A stretch of 64,000 nt of DNA, taken from positions 124,001 through 188,000 of the forward strand of contig JAUXMY010000037.1 in NCBI GenBank assembly GCA_030683005.1, in the 5' to 3' direction. The number at the start of each line of letters is the position of its first letter. The first letter of the stretch is position 1. The translations under genes were made by a program, and so were the position numbers. The stretch comes from Caulobacter sp. Its GTDB lineage: Bacteria; Pseudomonadota; Alphaproteobacteria; Caulobacterales; Caulobacteraceae. The notes beneath the pieces are model-generated. The model saw only the letters and a program-made list of their open reading frames with translations. It was not told the origin of the DNA and searched no databases. This document shows, in pieces, positions 49,185 to 61,021 of the stretch.

Positions 49185-49601
49185 TCAGGAGAACATCTCT
49201 TCCATCCACGCGGGCACCCGGGCGGGACGTCGGGTGGCGGCGTCGACGAGGACCCATTCCGACCGGGTCTGGGCGCACATCTCGCCGTCTGGACCGTCGA
49301 TGCGGACGAAGCGGTCAAAGCGCGGGCCGCGCCGCGTCCCGACCCATGTGCGCCCGGTGGCGGTCTCGCCGGGCATCAGCGCGCGGCGGTAGTCGATCTC
49401 GTGGCGCACGACCACCCAGGCCCACTTGCCGCGCTCTTCGTCCGGCGCGCGGGAGTCCCAGTGGGCGATGGCGATGTCCTGCACCCAGCCCAGGTAGACC
49501 ACGTTGTTCACATGGCCATTGGCGTCGATGTCGCCGGAGACGGGCGTGAAGGTTCGCGTGAAGACCTGCCGGCCTTCAGGCGGTTCGAGAAGCCTGCTCA
49601 T
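49185..49601 (-). CDS. Acyl-CoA thioesterase, 4HBT hot-dog fold
   Basis: A 138-residue hot-dog protein. GDIDANGHVNNVVYLGWVQD is the 4HBT signature with the catalytic Asp/Asn-Gly-His-Val-Asn segment. It probably hydrolyses short or aromatic acyl-CoA, as in the YbgC/4HBT group. The gene begins 17 bases after grxD and looks transcribed with it. Confidence 0.85.
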   Translation of the reverse strand: MSRLLEPPEGRQVFTRTFTPVSGDIDANGHVNNVVYLGWVQDIAIAHWDSRAPDEERGKWAWVVVRHEIDYRRALMPGETATGRTWVGTRRGPRFDRFVRIDGPDGEMCAQTRSEWVLVDAATRRPARVPAWMEEMFS

Positions 49602-49618
49602 GCCTTGGCCCTGGAGGC

Positions 49619-49963
<345 letters not shown>

Positions 49964-50023
49964 GGCAGGAGCCTCTGGGCCTTTGGGAACAAGCCTATCA
50001 GCTAGGGATGCGGGCGGTCCGGG

Positions 50024-50848
50024 TCAAGGCGATGTGACGGAGAACCGCGCCATCTCGATCTGCGCCGCCACGCCGGTGGGCAGATCCTTCTCGGCGATCC
50101 CGGCCAGGCGCTCGAGGCGCTCGGGCCGGTCGACCTCGAAACGGACGGTGGTCACGGACGGCTCGGTGAGGACGTAGGCCAGGCAAAGCTCCTCGGCGGT
50201 CCAGCCCGGCGTGTTGTCGAGGAAGCGATAGCCGCCGACCCCGGCCAGCGGGTTGGCCCGGTCGCGGAACAGCGACTTCTTCAGCAGGCCTTCCGGCTTG
50301 GGAAGGATATGCTCGGGACAGATCGAGTGGGCGACCACCGCCATGTCCTGCGCGGCGGCGGCCTTGATGCGGTTGCGCTCCTTCCAGCCCGAGGCAGGGC
50401 TGTAGGGGGCCGCCAGGGCGTCGAAGGCGCCGCCGGACAGCAGCAGGTCGCTCTCGGCGTCCTGGCCGGCCAGGCCATAGGCGCGCACCCGCCGCGTACC
50501 GCGCAGTCCGTCCAGGGACGGCGGCGGCCCGTCGAAGGCGATCAGGTCGAGGTATTCCAGGCCGAGCCGGGCCACGAAGGCCTCGACCGTGTTGGCCGGA
50601 GCGGCGGTGAAGGCGGCCGGGCGCCAGGTGACGAACAACAGCTCGCGCTCGACCTCCGACAGACCCTCGGCGGCGCCTTCGAGGACCGACGGGCTGTCGC
50701 CGGCGATCTCGAAGCCATTGACGCCGCAGTCCAGCGACAGGCGGACGAGGTTGCGCCACTCCTTGGCCGAGCGACGGGTTTGCCCGTCCAGGAGCACCGA
50801 AACTGCCGAAACGACCTGGCCGGATCTGCCGAAGGAGCGATAGCGCAT
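50024..50848 (-). CDS. Aldo-keto reductase-like protein lacking the catalytic tetrad
   Basis: A 274-residue TIM-barrel protein from ATG 50846-50848 (MRYRSFGRSGQVVSAVSVLL). The layout follows aldo-keto reductases (LVRLSLDCGVNGFEIAGDSP; LEYLDLIAFDGPPPSL; WTAEELCLAYVLTEPSVTTV). The tetrad Asp-Tyr-Lys-His is absent: FEIAGDSP stands where FDTAxxYG is usual, LFVTWRP where the Lys would be, and IAFDG where QLH would be. It lies 7 bases after bolA and about 60 before grxD, so it is likely a pseudoenzyme in an Fe-S-related cluster. Confidence 0.75.
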   Translation of the reverse strand: MRYRSFGRSGQVVSAVSVLLDGQTRRSAKEWRNLVRLSLDCGVNGFEIAGDSPSVLEGAAEGLSEVERELLFVTWRPAAFTAAPANTVEAFVARLGLEYLDLIAFDGPPPSLDGLRGTRRVRAYGLAGQDAESDLLLSGGAFDALAAPYSPASGWKERNRIKAAAAQDMAVVAHSICPEHILPKPEGLLKKSLFRDRANPLAGVGGYRFLDNTPGWTAEELCLAYVLTEPSVTTVRFEVDRPERLERLAGIAEKDLPTGVAAQIEMARFSVTSP

Positions 50849-50855
50849 GTGGGAT

Positions 50856-51086
50856 TCAGTCCGCCGGCGCTGCGGTTTCGAGCGCCAGGGCATGCAGCGC
50901 GCCGCCCAGAACATCGGCCAGCGCCTTGTTCACCAGCTGGTGCTGGCGCACGCGGGTCAGGCCCCTGAACGCGGGCGAGACGATGCGCGCCTTGTAATGG
51001 TCGCCGTCGCCGGCGAGGTCCGTGATCACGATCTCGGAGCCCGGAAACGCTGCGCGCAGGCGGCTTTCGAGATCGGTGGCGGGCAT
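50856..51086 (-). CDS. bolA: BolA family protein
   Basis: A 76-residue BolA-like protein from ATG 51084-51086 (MPATDLESRLRAAFPGSEIV); an upstream start at 51122 would add 12 atypical residues. The core (DGDHYKARIVSPAFRGLTRV, RQHQLVNKALADVLGGALHA) is complete and includes the conserved HQ-x-V segment. BolA proteins bind CGFS glutaredoxins through shared Fe-S clusters. It heads a leftward group with the AKR-like gene, grxD and the thioesterase. Confidence 0.95.
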   Translation of the reverse strand: MPATDLESRLRAAFPGSEIVITDLAGDGDHYKARIVSPAFRGLTRVRQHQLVNKALADVLGGALHALALETAAPAD

Positions 51087-51231
51087 CGGCACGGTGTGGC
51101 TTCTCCACGGGACTGAAGACATTCAATGGCCGAGAAAGCTTAACAACGGCTGAGGCGCAACCCGCGCCTTGCCGGGAGACCGGTTCGGGCGCAGTGTTCA
51201 CGGACGCGTGATCGCCTCTCCGGAGTGGGCC

Positions 51232-51855
51232 ATGGCTCGCAGCATCGTCTTCCTTCTGGCCGCCCTGACCCTGCTCGGCGGCTGCAACATGGTGGTGACC
51301 CCCACGCCGATGTTCGACGCCGGGGACGCCGCGGAGCCGGATCTTCGCAACGGCCTGTGGCTGGCCGACAGCGCCGATTGCAAGGTCGATACGCGAAAGC
51401 CGCTTCTCCGCTGGCCCGACTGCGCCGATTGGATGATCTACCGCGACGGGGAGCTGTCCTTTCCGGATGGCGGAAAGGCGTCCGACGACGATGGCCGCGT
51501 GACCGCCCTGCTGGCCTCCGGGACGCCGCGCGTCTGGCAACTGACCGTCACCGACGCCGACGGCGTGCAGGTCAACTTCTATGCCGGGATCGAGCCGGTC
51601 GAGCTCGACGGCCGGGGGCGGATCATTCACTACCGGTACTGGCCCGCGCTTTGCGGGCCATCACAGCCAGGATCGACGGACGGGGAGGAGACGGTGTCCG
51701 ACCTCGTCACCAAGGCTCCGTTTCCGGGTCTGACAATGGAGGGGGGCGGCTGCCTTCCCGCCGATGAGGCCGCTCTGCGCTACGCCGTCGCGGCCAGCCG
51801 CGCCCTCACCGAACCCCTGAAGGACGCCCGCTGGATCCGCGACGCCGGCCGCTGA
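51232..51855 (+). CDS. Lipoprotein of unknown function
   Basis: A 207-residue protein. MARSIVFLLAALTLLGGC is a lipobox (Cys18). The mature region (LRNGLWLADSADCKVDTRKP; WPDCADWMIYRDGELSFPDG; CLPADEAALRYAVAASRAL) has several cysteines and Trp residues, consistent with a folded periplasmic domain. I do not know the family. The start is ATG 51232; upstream in-frame codons give no signal. Confidence 0.7.
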   Translation: MARSIVFLLAALTLLGGCNMVVTPTPMFDAGDAAEPDLRNGLWLADSADCKVDTRKPLLRWPDCADWMIYRDGELSFPDGGKASDDDGRVTALLASGTPRVWQLTVTDADGVQVNFYAGIEPVELDGRGRIIHYRYWPALCGPSQPGSTDGEETVSDLVTKAPFPGLTMEGGGCLPADEAALRYAVAASRALTEPLKDARWIRDAGR

Positions 51856-51859
51856 GCCC

Positions 51860-53098
51860 TCAGTCCACGATCGCCGAGTAGACCAGGCTTTTCAGCTGCC
51901 CCCGGAAATCGAAACTGGCCGACGGCATCAGCTGGGTCATGAACACCACGGTCAGGTCCTCGACCGGGTCGACCCAGAAGATGGTCGAGGCCGCGCCGCC
52001 CCAGTAGTAGTCGCCGCTGGACAGGCCGCCGGTCGCGGTCTGGTCGATGGTCATGGCGAAGCCCAGGCCAAAGCCGATGCCGGCGTTGGCCGTCTCCGAG
52101 AAGCTGCCGATGGCCATCTCGGTCAGGTCGACGCCGCCCTTCAGGTGGTTGTGGGTCATCAGGTCCAGGGTGCGAGGCCCCAGGATCCGGGCGCCGTCCA
52201 GCTCGCCGCCCCGGCACAGCATCTCGGCGAAGCGGACATAGTCGGCCATGGTGCCGACCAGCCCGCCGCCGCCCGACTTGAAGGTCGGATCGCGCAGGTA
52301 GGGACTCTTCGTCGGGTCATCCGACAGCCGCAAGCTCTTGTCGGGCATGCGACTGTAGTTGGCGGCGAAGCGGTCGGTCTTGGCGGCCGGCACATGGAAG
52401 GCGGTGTCGTTCATGCCCAGGGGCTCGAAGATCACCTCGCGCAGATACTGGTCGAACGGCACGCCGCTCACCCGCTCGACCAGGGCGCCGCAGACGTCGG
52501 TGGCCAGGCTGTACATCCAGCGCTCGCCCGGCTGGTAGCGCAGCGGGATCTCGCCGAGCTTGGCCAGGAAGTCGTCCAGCGTTTCGCCCTCGCCCCGGCG
52601 CACACCGATCTCGTCATAGGCCTTGTCGACCGGATGCTCGATCGGCAGGCCGGTCAGGTGGGCCAGCATCGAGCCGTAGGTCAGACCGCCGGTGTGGCAG
52701 AGCATGTCGCGGAACGTGACCGGCCGGTTCGGCGCCTCGGTGACCATGTTGGCGCCCTCGCCCGACACCCAGACGCGGTGCTTCTTCCACTCCGGCACGA
52801 AGCGGCTGACCGGATCATCCAGCTGGAACCGGCCCTGTTCGAACAGGGTCATCAGCGCCACCGAGGTGATCGGCTTGGTCATCGAATAGATGCGGACGAT
52901 GGTGTCGTCGCTCCAGGGCGTGGAGCGTTCGCGGTCGCGATGGCCGAAGCTGCGGGCATAGGCGGTGTGGCCATGCCGGGTGACCTGCACCTGGCAGCCG
53001 GCGATCTTGCCGGTGGCGATGTAATTCCGTTCGATGTGGCCCGTAATCCGTTCCAGGCGGTCGGCGTCCAGCCCCGTCCACTGCGACTGCGCGTCCAT
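51860..53098 (-). CDS. Serine hydrolase, class C beta-lactamase fold (family VIII esterase-like)
   Basis: A 412-residue enzyme from ATG 53096-53098 (MDAQSQWTGLDADRLERITG). Ser-x-x-Lys is in IYSMTKPITSVALMTLFEQG, HTGGLTYG follows, and RWMYSLATDVCGALVERVSG holds the Tyr position. WGGAASTIFWVDPVEDLTVV is the region around the third motif. No signal peptide, so probably a cytoplasmic esterase or peptidase rather than a true beta-lactamase. Its stop is 4 bases from that of the convergent lipoprotein gene. Confidence 0.88.
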   Translation of the reverse strand: MDAQSQWTGLDADRLERITGHIERNYIATGKIAGCQVQVTRHGHTAYARSFGHRDRERSTPWSDDTIVRIYSMTKPITSVALMTLFEQGRFQLDDPVSRFVPEWKKHRVWVSGEGANMVTEAPNRPVTFRDMLCHTGGLTYGSMLAHLTGLPIEHPVDKAYDEIGVRRGEGETLDDFLAKLGEIPLRYQPGERWMYSLATDVCGALVERVSGVPFDQYLREVIFEPLGMNDTAFHVPAAKTDRFAANYSRMPDKSLRLSDDPTKSPYLRDPTFKSGGGGLVGTMADYVRFAEMLCRGGELDGARILGPRTLDLMTHNHLKGGVDLTEMAIGSFSETANAGIGFGLGFAMTIDQTATGGLSSGDYYWGGAASTIFWVDPVEDLTVVFMTQLMPSASFDFRGQLKSLVYSAIVD

Positions 53099-53256
53099 GT
53101 CTCGCTCCCGTTCTTTTCTCGTTGCCGGCATGATGCGCGGGCAGGCGGGAAAAAGGGAAGTCGAAAAAGCGGTACGGGCTATAGTGGGGCCGAAGAGCCG
53201 GCTTGCGCGCCGGCCTTGCCGCGGGCACTCAGCAGGGACACGTTTCCGGAGGGCCC

Positions 53257-54156
53257 ATGCGCCGTTTCCTGCTCGCCCTGTCCGCCATTGCGCTACTGGC
53301 GTCTCCTGTCGCCGCCGCGCCCGGCGACCGGGCCCTTGAGGACGTCCGCATCCTGTCGGCCGACGACATGGAAGGCCGGCTGGTCGGCTCACCCGGCGGG
53401 GAGAAAGCGCGGGCCTACATCCTCGGCCGCCTGCGCGACATCGGTCTGGCTCCCGTCGAGCAGCCGTTCGTCATCAAGCGCAGGGACGGCTCCGAGACGA
53501 ACGGCGTAAACCTGATCGCCCGTATCGAGGGCTCCACGCCAGACGGCAAGGTGATGGTGATCACCGCCCACTACGACCACCTCGGCATTCACGACGGCCA
53601 GATCTACAACGGCGCCGACGACAACGCCTCGGGCGTGGCCGGCCTGCTCGCCGTGGCCGAGGCCTTCAGGGCGTCGCCGCCGAAGCACACGGTGCTGATC
53701 GTGGCGCTGGACGCGGAGGAGGGCGGTCTGCGGGGCGCGCGGGCCTTCCTCGAAACGCCGCCGGTTCCGGCTGGCGATATTGCGCTGAACATCAACTTCG
53801 ACATGCTGGCCAAGAACGCCAGGGGCGAGCTCTACGCCGCCGGCGGCTCGCCCAACCCCTGGGTCAGGGCCCGGTTGGAGGCGCTCGTCCCGACCGCGCC
53901 GGTGAGCCTCAAGCTCGGCCACGACACCGGGCCCGACGACAGCTTCGACAACTGGACCTACCAGTCGGACCACGGCGTCTTCGCCAGGGCGGGCATTCCC
54001 TGGGTCTACTTCGGCGTCGAGGACCATCCCGAGTACCACAAGCCGACCGACGACTTCGCCACTGTGCCCCAGGCCTTCTTTCGCAAGGCGGTCGAGACGG
54101 TCATCGCCGCGGCCCGCCTGTTCGACGAGCAGCTCGACACCATCCCGGCCCGTTAG
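53257..54156 (+). CDS. M28 family zinc aminopeptidase, exported
   Basis: A 299-residue protein from ATG 53257 (MRRFLLALSAIALLASPVAA) with a signal peptide. Zinc ligands are in TAHYDHLGIHDGQ, NGADDNASGVAGL and ALDAEEGGLRGARAF, with Asp of NINFDMLAK and His of EYHKPTDDF. The metal sites are complete, so it should be active on peptides in the periplasm. GGAGG precedes the start. A GCTATAGT at 53178 could be the -10. Its stop overlaps the convergent lipoprotein stop by four bases. Confidence 0.93.
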   Translation: MRRFLLALSAIALLASPVAAAPGDRALEDVRILSADDMEGRLVGSPGGEKARAYILGRLRDIGLAPVEQPFVIKRRDGSETNGVNLIARIEGSTPDGKVMVITAHYDHLGIHDGQIYNGADDNASGVAGLLAVAEAFRASPPKHTVLIVALDAEEGGLRGARAFLETPPVPAGDIALNINFDMLAKNARGELYAAGGSPNPWVRARLEALVPTAPVSLKLGHDTGPDDSFDNWTYQSDHGVFARAGIPWVYFGVEDHPEYHKPTDDFATVPQAFFRKAVETVIAAARLFDEQLDTIPAR

Positions 54157-54962
54157 GGCGCTTCCGCCGCGCCAGCCGGCTCCGCCGGTCCCTCCGTGGA
54201 CTGGGGGACGTAGAGGTTGGTGATGACCTTGGTGACGAACGAGCCGGCCCGGATACGCGGGCCGTAGGCGCGGCAGGGGTCCTGTCCGGACTCGAACCGG
54301 GCGATGTCCGGCGCGGGGGTCGGCGTCATCACCCTTGCGGCGTCGTCGGCGAAAGGCTCTGCGAACTGAAGGGCGTCACCGGCTTTCATCAAAGACGGCG
54401 CGTCCGTTCCGATGGCGTTGGCCTGACGCGCCCAGGCGATCGCCGCGATCTGTCGTCCGTCGGTCGTGGTCATTTCCGCCTCGGCGCCGAGCGCCCCCAG
54501 CGTGCCGGGCGCGCGCAGATCAATGGGCCCGGGAATGAAGAAGGCCGCCGCGGCCGAGGCCGCCGACGCGGCCCGCCCGGTAGGCAGGAACCATGTCACC
54601 GCCGACCGCACCTCGGCATCCGCGGCGGCGCCCGGACCGGCGATGGCGAAGCGCTCCGACAGCTCGAAGCACAGCTGCGCATCGATCTCGCGCAGGAGGC
54701 CGCGTTGTTCGGCGGGCGTCAGGGCCCGGGAGGCGTCCGCGTCCTCGAGAAACGCCGTCGGCTGCAGGCGCACCGACGAGACCGTCTTCAGCGCCTCGGC
54801 GTCTGACCATTGGCGCACACTGGCGCGAAGGCCGTCGCCTCGGCCCCCGAGGTTGTCATAGCGGCTGAGATAGCCCGCGTCGGGCTTGGGCGCGGTGGCG
54901 CAGGCTGACAATCCGGTCAACAGGAGGCCGCTGATCAAAGCGAGGCTTCGGCGCGTGGACAT
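54153..54962 (-). CDS. DUF3313-like lipoprotein
   Basis: A 269-residue lipoprotein: SGLLLTGLSACATAPKPDAG carries the lipobox (Cys21). The opening GYLSRYDNLGGRGDGLRASV and the following WSDAEALKTVSSVRLQPTAF match the DUF3313 pattern. The C-terminus includes Pro/Ala/Glu-rich repeats. Function is unknown. Convergent with the M28 gene. Confidence 0.7.
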   Translation of the reverse strand: MSTRRSLALISGLLLTGLSACATAPKPDAGYLSRYDNLGGRGDGLRASVRQWSDAEALKTVSSVRLQPTAFLEDADASRALTPAEQRGLLREIDAQLCFELSERFAIAGPGAAADAEVRSAVTWFLPTGRAASAASAAAAFFIPGPIDLRAPGTLGALGAEAEMTTTDGRQIAAIAWARQANAIGTDAPSLMKAGDALQFAEPFADDAARVMTPTPAPDIARFESGQDPCRAYGPRIRAGSFVTKVITNLYVPQSTEGPAEPAGAAEAP

Positions 54963-55083
54963 GCGAACTCACCGGACAAAACTTTCAGGGTCGTGCGGTG
55001 TCTACGCAGCGGCGCCGGCTCTGGATGCTGGACGAGGCCGCCAAACGGCAACAAAAGTCAGACAGGACCCCGGAGGCGCCCCC

Positions 55084-55569
55084 ATGCAGACCCTTATTCC
55101 CATTGCCGAACGCATCGCCGCCCGGCTTGTCGAGCGCGGCGAGAGCGTCGCGGTGTCGGAATCGTCGTCCGGCGGGCTGGTCTCGGCGGCCCTGCTGGCG
55201 GTGCCCAAGGCCAGCGTCTGGTACCAGGGCTCGTCGATCACCTACACGCCCAACGTTGCGCGCGGCCTGCTGGGCATCACCCGTGAGACGATGCCCAAGG
55301 GGATCCGCTCCTCGACCGAGCCCTATGCGCTGTTCATGGCGGGCGTCATCCGCGAGAAGCTGCGCGGAACCTGGGGCCTGTGCGAAACCGGCGCGGCGGG
55401 GCCGGAAGGTAACCCCTACGGCGACGCGGCCGGGCACACCTGCGTCGGCATCGTCGGGCCGACCGAGGCGTCGTTCACGCTGGAGACGGGCGACAGTGAC
55501 CGCGCCGGCAACATGATGGTCTTCGCGAAGTTCGCGCTCGAGCGGTTCGAGGAAGTCCTGAACCGCTAG
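55084..55569 (+). CDS. CinA/PncC-type nicotinamide-nucleotide amidohydrolase
   Basis: A 161-residue single-domain protein corresponding to the C-terminal CinA domain. ERGESVAVSESSSGGLVSAA is the signature, with Ser residues of SESxxGG; GLCETGAAGPEGNPYGDAAG and TCVGIVGPTE follow. PncC deamidates NMN and feeds NAD recycling. It is preceded by GGAGG and followed by a dispersed repeat. Confidence 0.9.
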   Translation: MQTLIPIAERIAARLVERGESVAVSESSSGGLVSAALLAVPKASVWYQGSSITYTPNVARGLLGITRETMPKGIRSSTEPYALFMAGVIREKLRGTWGLCETGAAGPEGNPYGDAAGHTCVGIVGPTEASFTLETGDSDRAGNMMVFAKFALERFEEVLNR

Positions 55570-55728
55570 CCTCCCTCCCCCTTGTGGGGAGGGACAGACC
55601 TGCGAAGCAGGTCAGGGTGGGGCAAGTGTGGGCCACCTTCGATGTCAGGTGAGGATCGCTGCTTGCCCCACCCGTCTCGTCTCGCTGCGCTCGCCGACCC
55701 ACCCTCCCCATGAAGGGGAGGGAGACTG

Positions 55729-55731
<3 letters not shown>
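55568..55731. repeat. Composite palindromic intergenic repeat
   Basis: CCCTCCCC/GGGGAGGG stems occur at both ends (55575-55592 and 55712-55727), GACCTGC/GCAGGTC near 55599-55615 and GGGTGGGGCAAG/CTTGCCCCACCC across the middle. It begins at the cinA stop and ends at the purL stop (convergent), and can fold as one large cruciform. Confidence 0.75.
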
Positions 55732-57927
<2,196 letters not shown>

Positions 57928-57986
57928 GACGGGCTGTTAGCGGATTCCGCTCGAAATGTCAGGACAGGCGAGGCAGTCTTCGTCAC

Positions 57987-58631
57987 ATGAAAAAGCATCG
58001 CAGACAGGTTCTGGGCGGGCTCGCGGGCCTTTCGCTGGCCGGCGTCGGCGCTTCGGCATTCGGACAGACCCCTGATGCCCCCGCTCCGCCCGCGCCTGGC
58101 CCCCGCATCCGCTTTGACACGCCGCAGGGCGCCTTTGTCGTCGAACTCAACACCGCCAAGGCCCCGATCACCGCCGGCAGCTTCCTGCGCTATGTCGAGG
58201 AAAGCCGGCTGGAGGGCGCGCACTTCTACCGGGCGATCCGCTTCGCGGGGATGCCGAACATCGGCCTGCTGCAGGGCGGGCTGAACGGGCGCGGCAAGAA
58301 GATGCTGCCGCCGATCGCGCACGAGCCGACCAACCAGACCGGCCTGTCGCACAAGAACGGGGCCATCTCCCTGGCCCGCGAGGCGCCGGGCTCGGCGACC
58401 TGCGAGTTCTTCATCTGCCTTGGCGACATGTCCAACGGCCTCGACGCCGCGCCCGGCCAGCCGGGCGACAACGCCGGCTACGCCGTCTTCGGTCAGGTCG
58501 TGGAGGGTCTGGACGTGGTCCAGCGGCTGCACCAGTCGCCGATCTCCCCGACCAAGGGCGCCGAGTTCGGCATGCAGGGGCAGATGCTCGACCCGACGGT
58601 GCCGATCGCGGCCATCACCCGGGCGGGCTGA
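57987..58631 (+). CDS. Exported cyclophilin-type peptidyl-prolyl isomerase
   Basis: A 214-residue enzyme; MKKHRRQVLGGLAGLSLAGV is a signal with a twin-arginine (RR) start, ending AFGQT. The cyclophilin core (FVVELNTAKAPITAGSFLRY; FYRAIRFAGMPNIGLLQGG; NGAISLAREAPGSATCEFFI; GYAVFGQVVEGLDVVQRL) is complete. It probably acts in the periplasm on proline bonds. It diverges from purL by about 60 bases. Confidence 0.93.
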   Translation: MKKHRRQVLGGLAGLSLAGVGASAFGQTPDAPAPPAPGPRIRFDTPQGAFVVELNTAKAPITAGSFLRYVEESRLEGAHFYRAIRFAGMPNIGLLQGGLNGRGKKMLPPIAHEPTNQTGLSHKNGAISLAREAPGSATCEFFICLGDMSNGLDAAPGQPGDNAGYAVFGQVVEGLDVVQRLHQSPISPTKGAEFGMQGQMLDPTVPIAAITRAG

Positions 58632-58764
58632 GCGTCGGGAAGCCGCCGTGGCGCTCTCGCAGGCGTGATGCCGGGTCCCGGAACAGCCTGCTCTCGCCGC
58701 CGTTCTCCTCCTGCGCCGCCACGTTCCCCCCAAACCCCGGCGGTGCGCGTAAAGGGAGACAACC

Positions 58765-58959
58765 ATGGCTGACCAGAACAACCAGACCCCGAACCAGAAC
58801 GCTCCGCAGCAGCAGCCCAACAATCCGCAGCGCCCGGCTCCGGATCAGCAGCAGCAGCAGGGCGGCGAGCGCGACAAGAACGCGCCGGCTCCCGATCAGG
58901 CCGACAAGGCCGGTCAAGCGGGCCGTGAAGGCGAAGAAGGTCAGCGCCGCGACCGCTAG
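58765..58959 (+). CDS. Small Gln/Asn/Pro-rich low-complexity protein
   Basis: A 64-residue protein made almost only of Q, N, P, D, G, K and R (MADQNNQTPNQNAPQQQPNN; later PDQQQQQGGERDKNAPAPDQ). It should be disordered. GGGAG precedes ATG 58765, and a bidirectional terminator follows. I see no domain. A real gene is likely given the good ribosome site and intergenic spacing, but function is unknown. Confidence 0.65.
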   Translation: MADQNNQTPNQNAPQQQPNNPQRPAPDQQQQQGGERDKNAPAPDQADKAGQAGREGEEGQRRDR

Positions 58960-59010
58960 CCGGTCGCGTCGTATGGGGTGACGGGCTCCGTCCGGAGACC
59001 TCCCCCGAAG

Positions 59011-59041
59011 AAAGGGCCGGCGGCGTAAGCCCCGGCCCTTT
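59011..59041. terminator. Bidirectional terminator between the Q/N-rich gene and purQ
   Basis: AAAGGGCCGG and CCGGCCCTTT are perfect 10-base arms around an 11-base loop; the A and T ends give U-tracts in both directions. It lies between convergent genes. Confidence 0.8.
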
Positions 59042-59077
59042 CGACTGTCTGAAGCCTCGCCGCCGAATGGGGCGGGA

Positions 59078-59740
59078 TCAGGCGCTGGCCAGCGCGCTCT
59101 GGAAGAGGATGGCGCCGTCGGCAGAGCCGAGGTCGGCCTCGAAGGCGCGGTCGGGGTGGGGCATCATGCCCAGCACGTTGCCGCCGTCGTTGATGATGCC
59201 GGCGATGTCGGCCACAGAGCCGTTGGGATTCTCGACATAGCGGAACACCACCTGGCCCTCGCCCTCGATGCGGGCCAGGGTCTCGGCGTCGGCGAAGAAG
59301 TTGCCCTCGCCGTTGCCGATGGTCATCATCACTTCGCGACGGCCCTGATAGCCGGCCGTGAAGCGAGTCTGGGCGTTGGTGACTTCCAGCGCGATCGGCT
59401 TGCAGACGTACTTGAGGCCCTCGTTGCGCAGCAGGGCGCCGGGCAGCAGACCCGCCTCGCACAGGATCTGGAAGCCGTTGCAGATGCCGACCGTGGCCAC
59501 GCCCCGGTTCGCCGCCGCGATGACTTCCTTCATCACCGGCGACAGCGCCGCCATGGCGCCGCAGCGCAGGTAGTCGCCGTAGGAGAAGCCGCCCGGCAGC
59601 ACGATCAGGTCCAGCCCGTCCGGCAAGGCCGTGTCCTTGTGCCAGACCATCTCGACCTTGGCGCCGGTCGAGCGCTCGACGGCGACGGCGCAGTCCCGGT
59701 CACAGTTGGATCCGGGGAAGACGATGACGGCGGCTTTCAT
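59078..59740 (-). CDS. purQ: Phosphoribosylformylglycinamidine synthase subunit I (glutaminase)
   Basis: Class I glutamine amidotransferase supplying ammonia to PurL. The 220-residue protein has the nucleophile in [20 protein letters not shown] (Cys in ICNGFQ), [19 protein letters not shown] at the start and [13 protein letters not shown] at the end with the catalytic His. It begins one base after the purS stop, so translation is coupled. Confidence 0.97.
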   Translation of the reverse strand: MKAAVIVFPGSNCDRDCAVAVERSTGAKVEMVWHKDTALPDGLDLIVLPGGFSYGDYLRCGAMAALSPVMKEVIAAANRGVATVGICNGFQILCEAGLLPGALLRNEGLKYVCKPIALEVTNAQTRFTAGYQGRREVMMTIGNGEGNFFADAETLARIEGEGQVVFRYVENPNGSVADIAGIINDGGNVLGMMPHPDRAFEADLGSADGAILFQSALASA

Positions 59741-59741
59741 G

Positions 59742-59981
59742 TCAGCCGACCTCGATCCGGTAGCTTTCGATGACCGTGTTGGCGAGCAGCTTGTCGCACA
59801 TGGCCTTCACCTCGGCCTCGACGGCGGCCTTGTCGGTCCCGCCGACGTCGAAGGTGATCACCCGGCCGACGCGGACGTCCTTCACATCGGCCCAACCCAG
59901 GCCGTGCAGGGCGTTTTCGACGGCCTTGCCCTGGACGTCGAGGACTCCGGGCTTGAGGAAGACGTGGACGGTGGCTTTCAT
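59742..59981 (-). CDS. purS: Phosphoribosylformylglycinamidine synthase subunit PurS
   Basis: A 79-residue small subunit joining PurL and PurQ. Start ATG 59979-59981 gives [40 protein letters not shown] is the PurS signature. A longer upstream frame is open but lacks a family resemblance. It lies between purC and purQ in the same operon. Confidence 0.95.
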   Translation of the reverse strand: MKATVHVFLKPGVLDVQGKAVENALHGLGWADVKDVRVGRVITFDVGGTDKAAVEAEVKAMCDKLLANTVIESYRIEVG

Positions 59982-60007
59982 CGGGGCGTGAACTCGTCTG
60001 CTCGGGT

Positions 60008-60766
60008 CTAGTGCAGGCCGCCGCGGATGACGGTCGGCATTTCCTTCATGATGCCGAGGCGGCGGGCCACCTCGGTGTAACTCTCTATGACGTCCCCCAG
60101 GTCGCGGCGGAAGCGGTCCTTGTCCAGCTTCTCGTTGGTCGCGCTGTCCCACAGGCGGCAGCTGTCGGGGCTGATCTCGTCGGCCAGGATGATGCGGGCG
60201 AAGTCACCCTCCCAGACACGGCCGAACTCGACCTTGAAATCGACGAGGGTGATGCCGACCGCGCCGAACATCCCGGTCAGGAAGTCGTTGATGCGCAGGG
60301 TCATGGCCATGATGTCGTCGATCTCCTGGGTCGAGGCCCAGTTGAACGCGGTGATGTGCTCCTCGGTGACCAGCGGGTCGCCCAGCTTGTCGTCCTTGTA
60401 GCAGAACTCGATGATCGAGCGGGGAAGGGGCGTGCCTTCCTCGAGGCCGAGGCGGGTCGACAGGCTGCCGGCGGCGATGTTGCGGCAGATCACCTCCAGC
60501 GGGACGATTTCCACTTCCTTGATCAGCTGCTCGCGCAGGTTCAGGCGACGGATGAAGTGATTGTGCACCCCGATCGCGCCCAGCCGCAGCATCACGAACT
60601 CGCTGATGCGGTTGTTGATCACGCCCTTGCCCTCGAGAACGGCCTTCTTCTGGGCGTTGAAGGCGGTGGCGTCGTCCTTGAAGTACTGGATCAGCGTGCC
60701 GGGCTCTGGGCCCTCGTAGAGGATCTTGGCCTTGCCTTCGTAGATCTTCTTGCGGCGGGTCGTCAT
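60008..60766 (-). CDS. purC: SAICAR synthetase (phosphoribosylaminoimidazole-succinocarboxamide synthase)
   Basis: Adds aspartate to CAIR in purine synthesis. The 252-residue protein starts at ATG 60764-60766 ([20 protein letters not shown]), with [20 protein letters not shown] and [20 protein letters not shown] as diagnostic blocks and [19 protein letters not shown]. It heads purC-purS-purQ. Confidence 0.98.
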   Translation of the reverse strand: MTTRRKKIYEGKAKILYEGPEPGTLIQYFKDDATAFNAQKKAVLEGKGVINNRISEFVMLRLGAIGVHNHFIRRLNLREQLIKEVEIVPLEVICRNIAAGSLSTRLGLEEGTPLPRSIIEFCYKDDKLGDPLVTEEHITAFNWASTQEIDDIMAMTLRINDFLTGMFGAVGITLVDFKVEFGRVWEGDFARIILADEISPDSCRLWDSATNEKLDKDRFRRDLGDVIESYTEVARRLGIMKEMPTVIRGGLH

Positions 60767-61021
60767 GGTCGTGGGTCTTCCCCATGGGGGTCGCTGCAGC
60801 CGGTCCGGGAACGAAAATCGCGCGCGGGCCAAGAAGCCTGCGCGCGCCTGAACGACTCGGAGCCGCTGTTGCTGAAAGTCCCGGCGAACCTACCTGAACA
60901 GGGGCGTTCGCGCAAACCGGCGCCGCAACCGGCGGCGGCGATGTTTGGATGCGACGCCACGCGCGATTGCGGTGCGGTCCGCAAGGGGATATCAGGGCGC
61001 CCGTCACCTACCGGAGTTTAC

